This document shows, piece after piece, positions 4,761 to 5,695 of a DNA stretch of 5,695 nucleotides. Origin of the DNA: Actinomycetes bacterium (GTDB lineage: Bacteria; Actinomycetota; Thermoleophilia; RBG-16-64-13); contig JAKAHF010000185.1 of assembly GCA_021815245.1 (NCBI GenBank), positions 1 to 5,695 of the forward strand, read 5' to 3'. How positions within the stretch are numbered: the stretch's first letter is position 1; every line of letters starts with the position of its first letter. The position numbers and the translations under genes were made by a program. The notes beneath the pieces are model-generated. The model was not told where the DNA came from and did not search any database. It saw only the letters and a list, made by a program, of their open reading frames with translations.

Positions 4761-5695
4761 TCTTGCTCCTCTTCGACTCCGGGCGGAGGAAGGCGCGCTC
4801 CGGTCACCCGCAGGAACACGTCGTCGAGGGTGGGTTGGGCCACCGTCAGACCACGCAGTCCTATGCCGGCTTGGTCGAGCGCCCGCACCAGTGACGGCAC
4901 GCGTTCGGCCGCCGACGAGAAGTAGCAGACCAGATCGCTGCCCGTCACCTGCCGCCAACGCGCCAGGGGAGCCAGCACTTCGGCCGCCCGCTCGGCGACC
5001 TCAGGTGCTTCGAAACTGAGGGTCACCACCTCGTTGCCGACCCGGCGCTTCAACTCGAGGGGCGCACCCTGGGCCACGATCTTGCCCCGGTCGATCACGG
5101 CCACCTCGTCGGCCAACTTGTCGGCTTCCTCGAGATATTGCGTGGTAAGGAAGATCGTCATGCCCGCATCGGAGTTGAGACGGCGCACCTCCTCCCAGAC
5201 GTTCAGGCGGCTGGCGGGGTCGAGTCCGGTCGTCGGTTCGTCGAGGAACAGCACGTCGGGATCGTTCACGAGCGCCAGAGCCAGGTCGAGGCGCCGTTTC
5301 ATGCCGCCCGAGAATTCGCCGACCCGCTTCTTGGGCTCGATCGTGTCGAGACCCACGGTGGCGAGAAGCCGGGCGGCGGCTTCGCGCGCCGCCCCTTTCC
5401 GCGCCGCAAAGAGCCGCGACTGCAGCACCAGCATCTCTCGCGCGGTCATGAGGGGGTCGAGACCGATCTCCTGCAGGGCGACACCGATGTGAGAGCGCAC
5501 CTGCTCCTGCTGCTTCTGGATATCGAAGCCGGCCACCCACGCCGACCCCGCCGTCAGGGCAAGGATGGTGGTCAGCACCTTCACGGTCGTGGTCTTGCCC
5601 GACCCGTTGGGGCCCAAGAAACCGAAGATGCGGCCCGACTCGATGGTGAGCGACACGTCGTCGACCGCCCTCAGCTCGCCGAAATACCGGGGCCG
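4757..5695 (-). CDS. ABC exporter ATPase subunit (DrrA-like), 5' end cut by the right edge
   Basis: The 312 visible residues hold a nearly complete nucleotide-binding domain. The frame is open to the window edge and starts R-P-R-Y-F-G-E-L-R-A-V-D-D-V. This is the usual A-loop strand before Walker A, so the GTG at 5656 is internal and only a few residues are missing. Counting from the edge, Walker A is GPNGSGKT (28-35), the Q-loop glutamine is Q75, the signature is FSGGM (128-132), Walker B with the catalytic glutamate is LFLDE (149-153), and the D-loop is in TTGLDP. The H-loop position reads T-T-Q-Y-L-E-E-A-D, with Q186 where most ABC ATPases have histidine. The C-terminal LDDVFL (290-295) is the motif of the drug-exporting DrrA group. 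It powers the permease encoded next to it, and the stop overlaps the permease ATG by 4 bp. Confidence 0.93.
   Translation of the reverse strand, partial: RPRYFGELRAVDDVSLTIESGRIFGFLGPNGSGKTTTVKVLTTILALTAGSAWVAGFDIQKQQEQVRSHIGVALQEIGLDPLMTAREMLVLQSRLFAARKGAAREAAARLLATVGLDTIEPKKRVGEFSGGMKRRLDLALALVNDPDVLFLDEPTTGLDPASRLNVWEEVRRLNSDAGMTIFLTTQYLEEADKLADEVAVIDRGKIVAQGAPLELKRRVGNEVVTLSFEAPEVAERAAEVLAPLARWRQVTGSDLVCYFSSAAERVPSLVRALDQAGIGLRGLTVAQPTLDDVFLRVTGARLPPPGVEEEQE
4766..4771 (-). promoter_or_regulatory. Ribosome binding site GAGGAG for the ABC permease
   Basis: GAGGAG lies 5 bases before the ATG at 4760, inside the last codons of the ATPase gene (the glutamate-rich E-E-E-Q-E tail). It supports the short permease start and translational coupling. 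Confidence 0.7.

Noticed and set aside
1..5695. CRISPR arrays, tRNA or rRNA genes, insertion sequences or phage attachment sites
   Set aside because: No repeat-spacer pattern, cloverleaf, transposase or flanking inverted repeats were seen. The only tandem repeat is the short operator-like array.

Overview
The window is a GC-rich, tightly packed chromosomal stretch, and every gene I can support lies on the minus strand. The likely source is an actinomycete (phylum Actinomycetota). Three things suggest this: high GC with G/C-rich third positions, TAGGAT-type -10 boxes, and a TATAAT box six bases before an ATG, which is the arrangement of a leaderless transcript. This is inference from style. 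No rRNA or other marker gene is present to settle the class.

In the direction of transcription (high to low coordinates) the layout is as follows. (1) A DrrA-type ABC ATPase, cut by the right edge, overlaps by 4 bp a DrrB-type ABC-2 permease, together forming one exporter. (2) A 152-bp gap holds a possible terminator hairpin, a TAGGAT promoter, two overlapping and mutually exclusive hairpins, and a perfect AGGAGGT ribosome binding site. (3) A single 554-residue protein joins an N-terminal HAD phosphatase to a C-terminal AIR-synthase/HypE-like (PurM superfamily) domain. (4) A 78-bp gap carries three CGTACTAT repeats exactly 18 bp apart, laid over a strong promoter. (5) A MarR-family regulator overlaps by 4 bp an MFS_3 (EntS-like) exporter. 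(6) A short gap carries another TAGGAT promoter. (7) The left edge holds the first 44 codons of a probable lipoprotein that looks like an M1-family metallopeptidase.

The MarR gene and the MFS gene look like a classic self-regulated efflux operon. The repeats over its promoter are the obvious candidate operators. The ABC pair is a second efflux system whose promoter lies outside the window. The HAD-AIR fusion stands between the two exporters with its own promoter and leader, and nothing in the sequence ties it to efflux.

Most of the window is ordinary. The parts worth following up are the HAD-AIR fusion of unknown substrate, its leader with alternative hairpins, and the 18-bp-phased repeat array at the MarR promoter. 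Several gene starts were moved from the longest possible reading frame to shorter starts, using ribosome binding sites, stop-start overlaps or promoter position.
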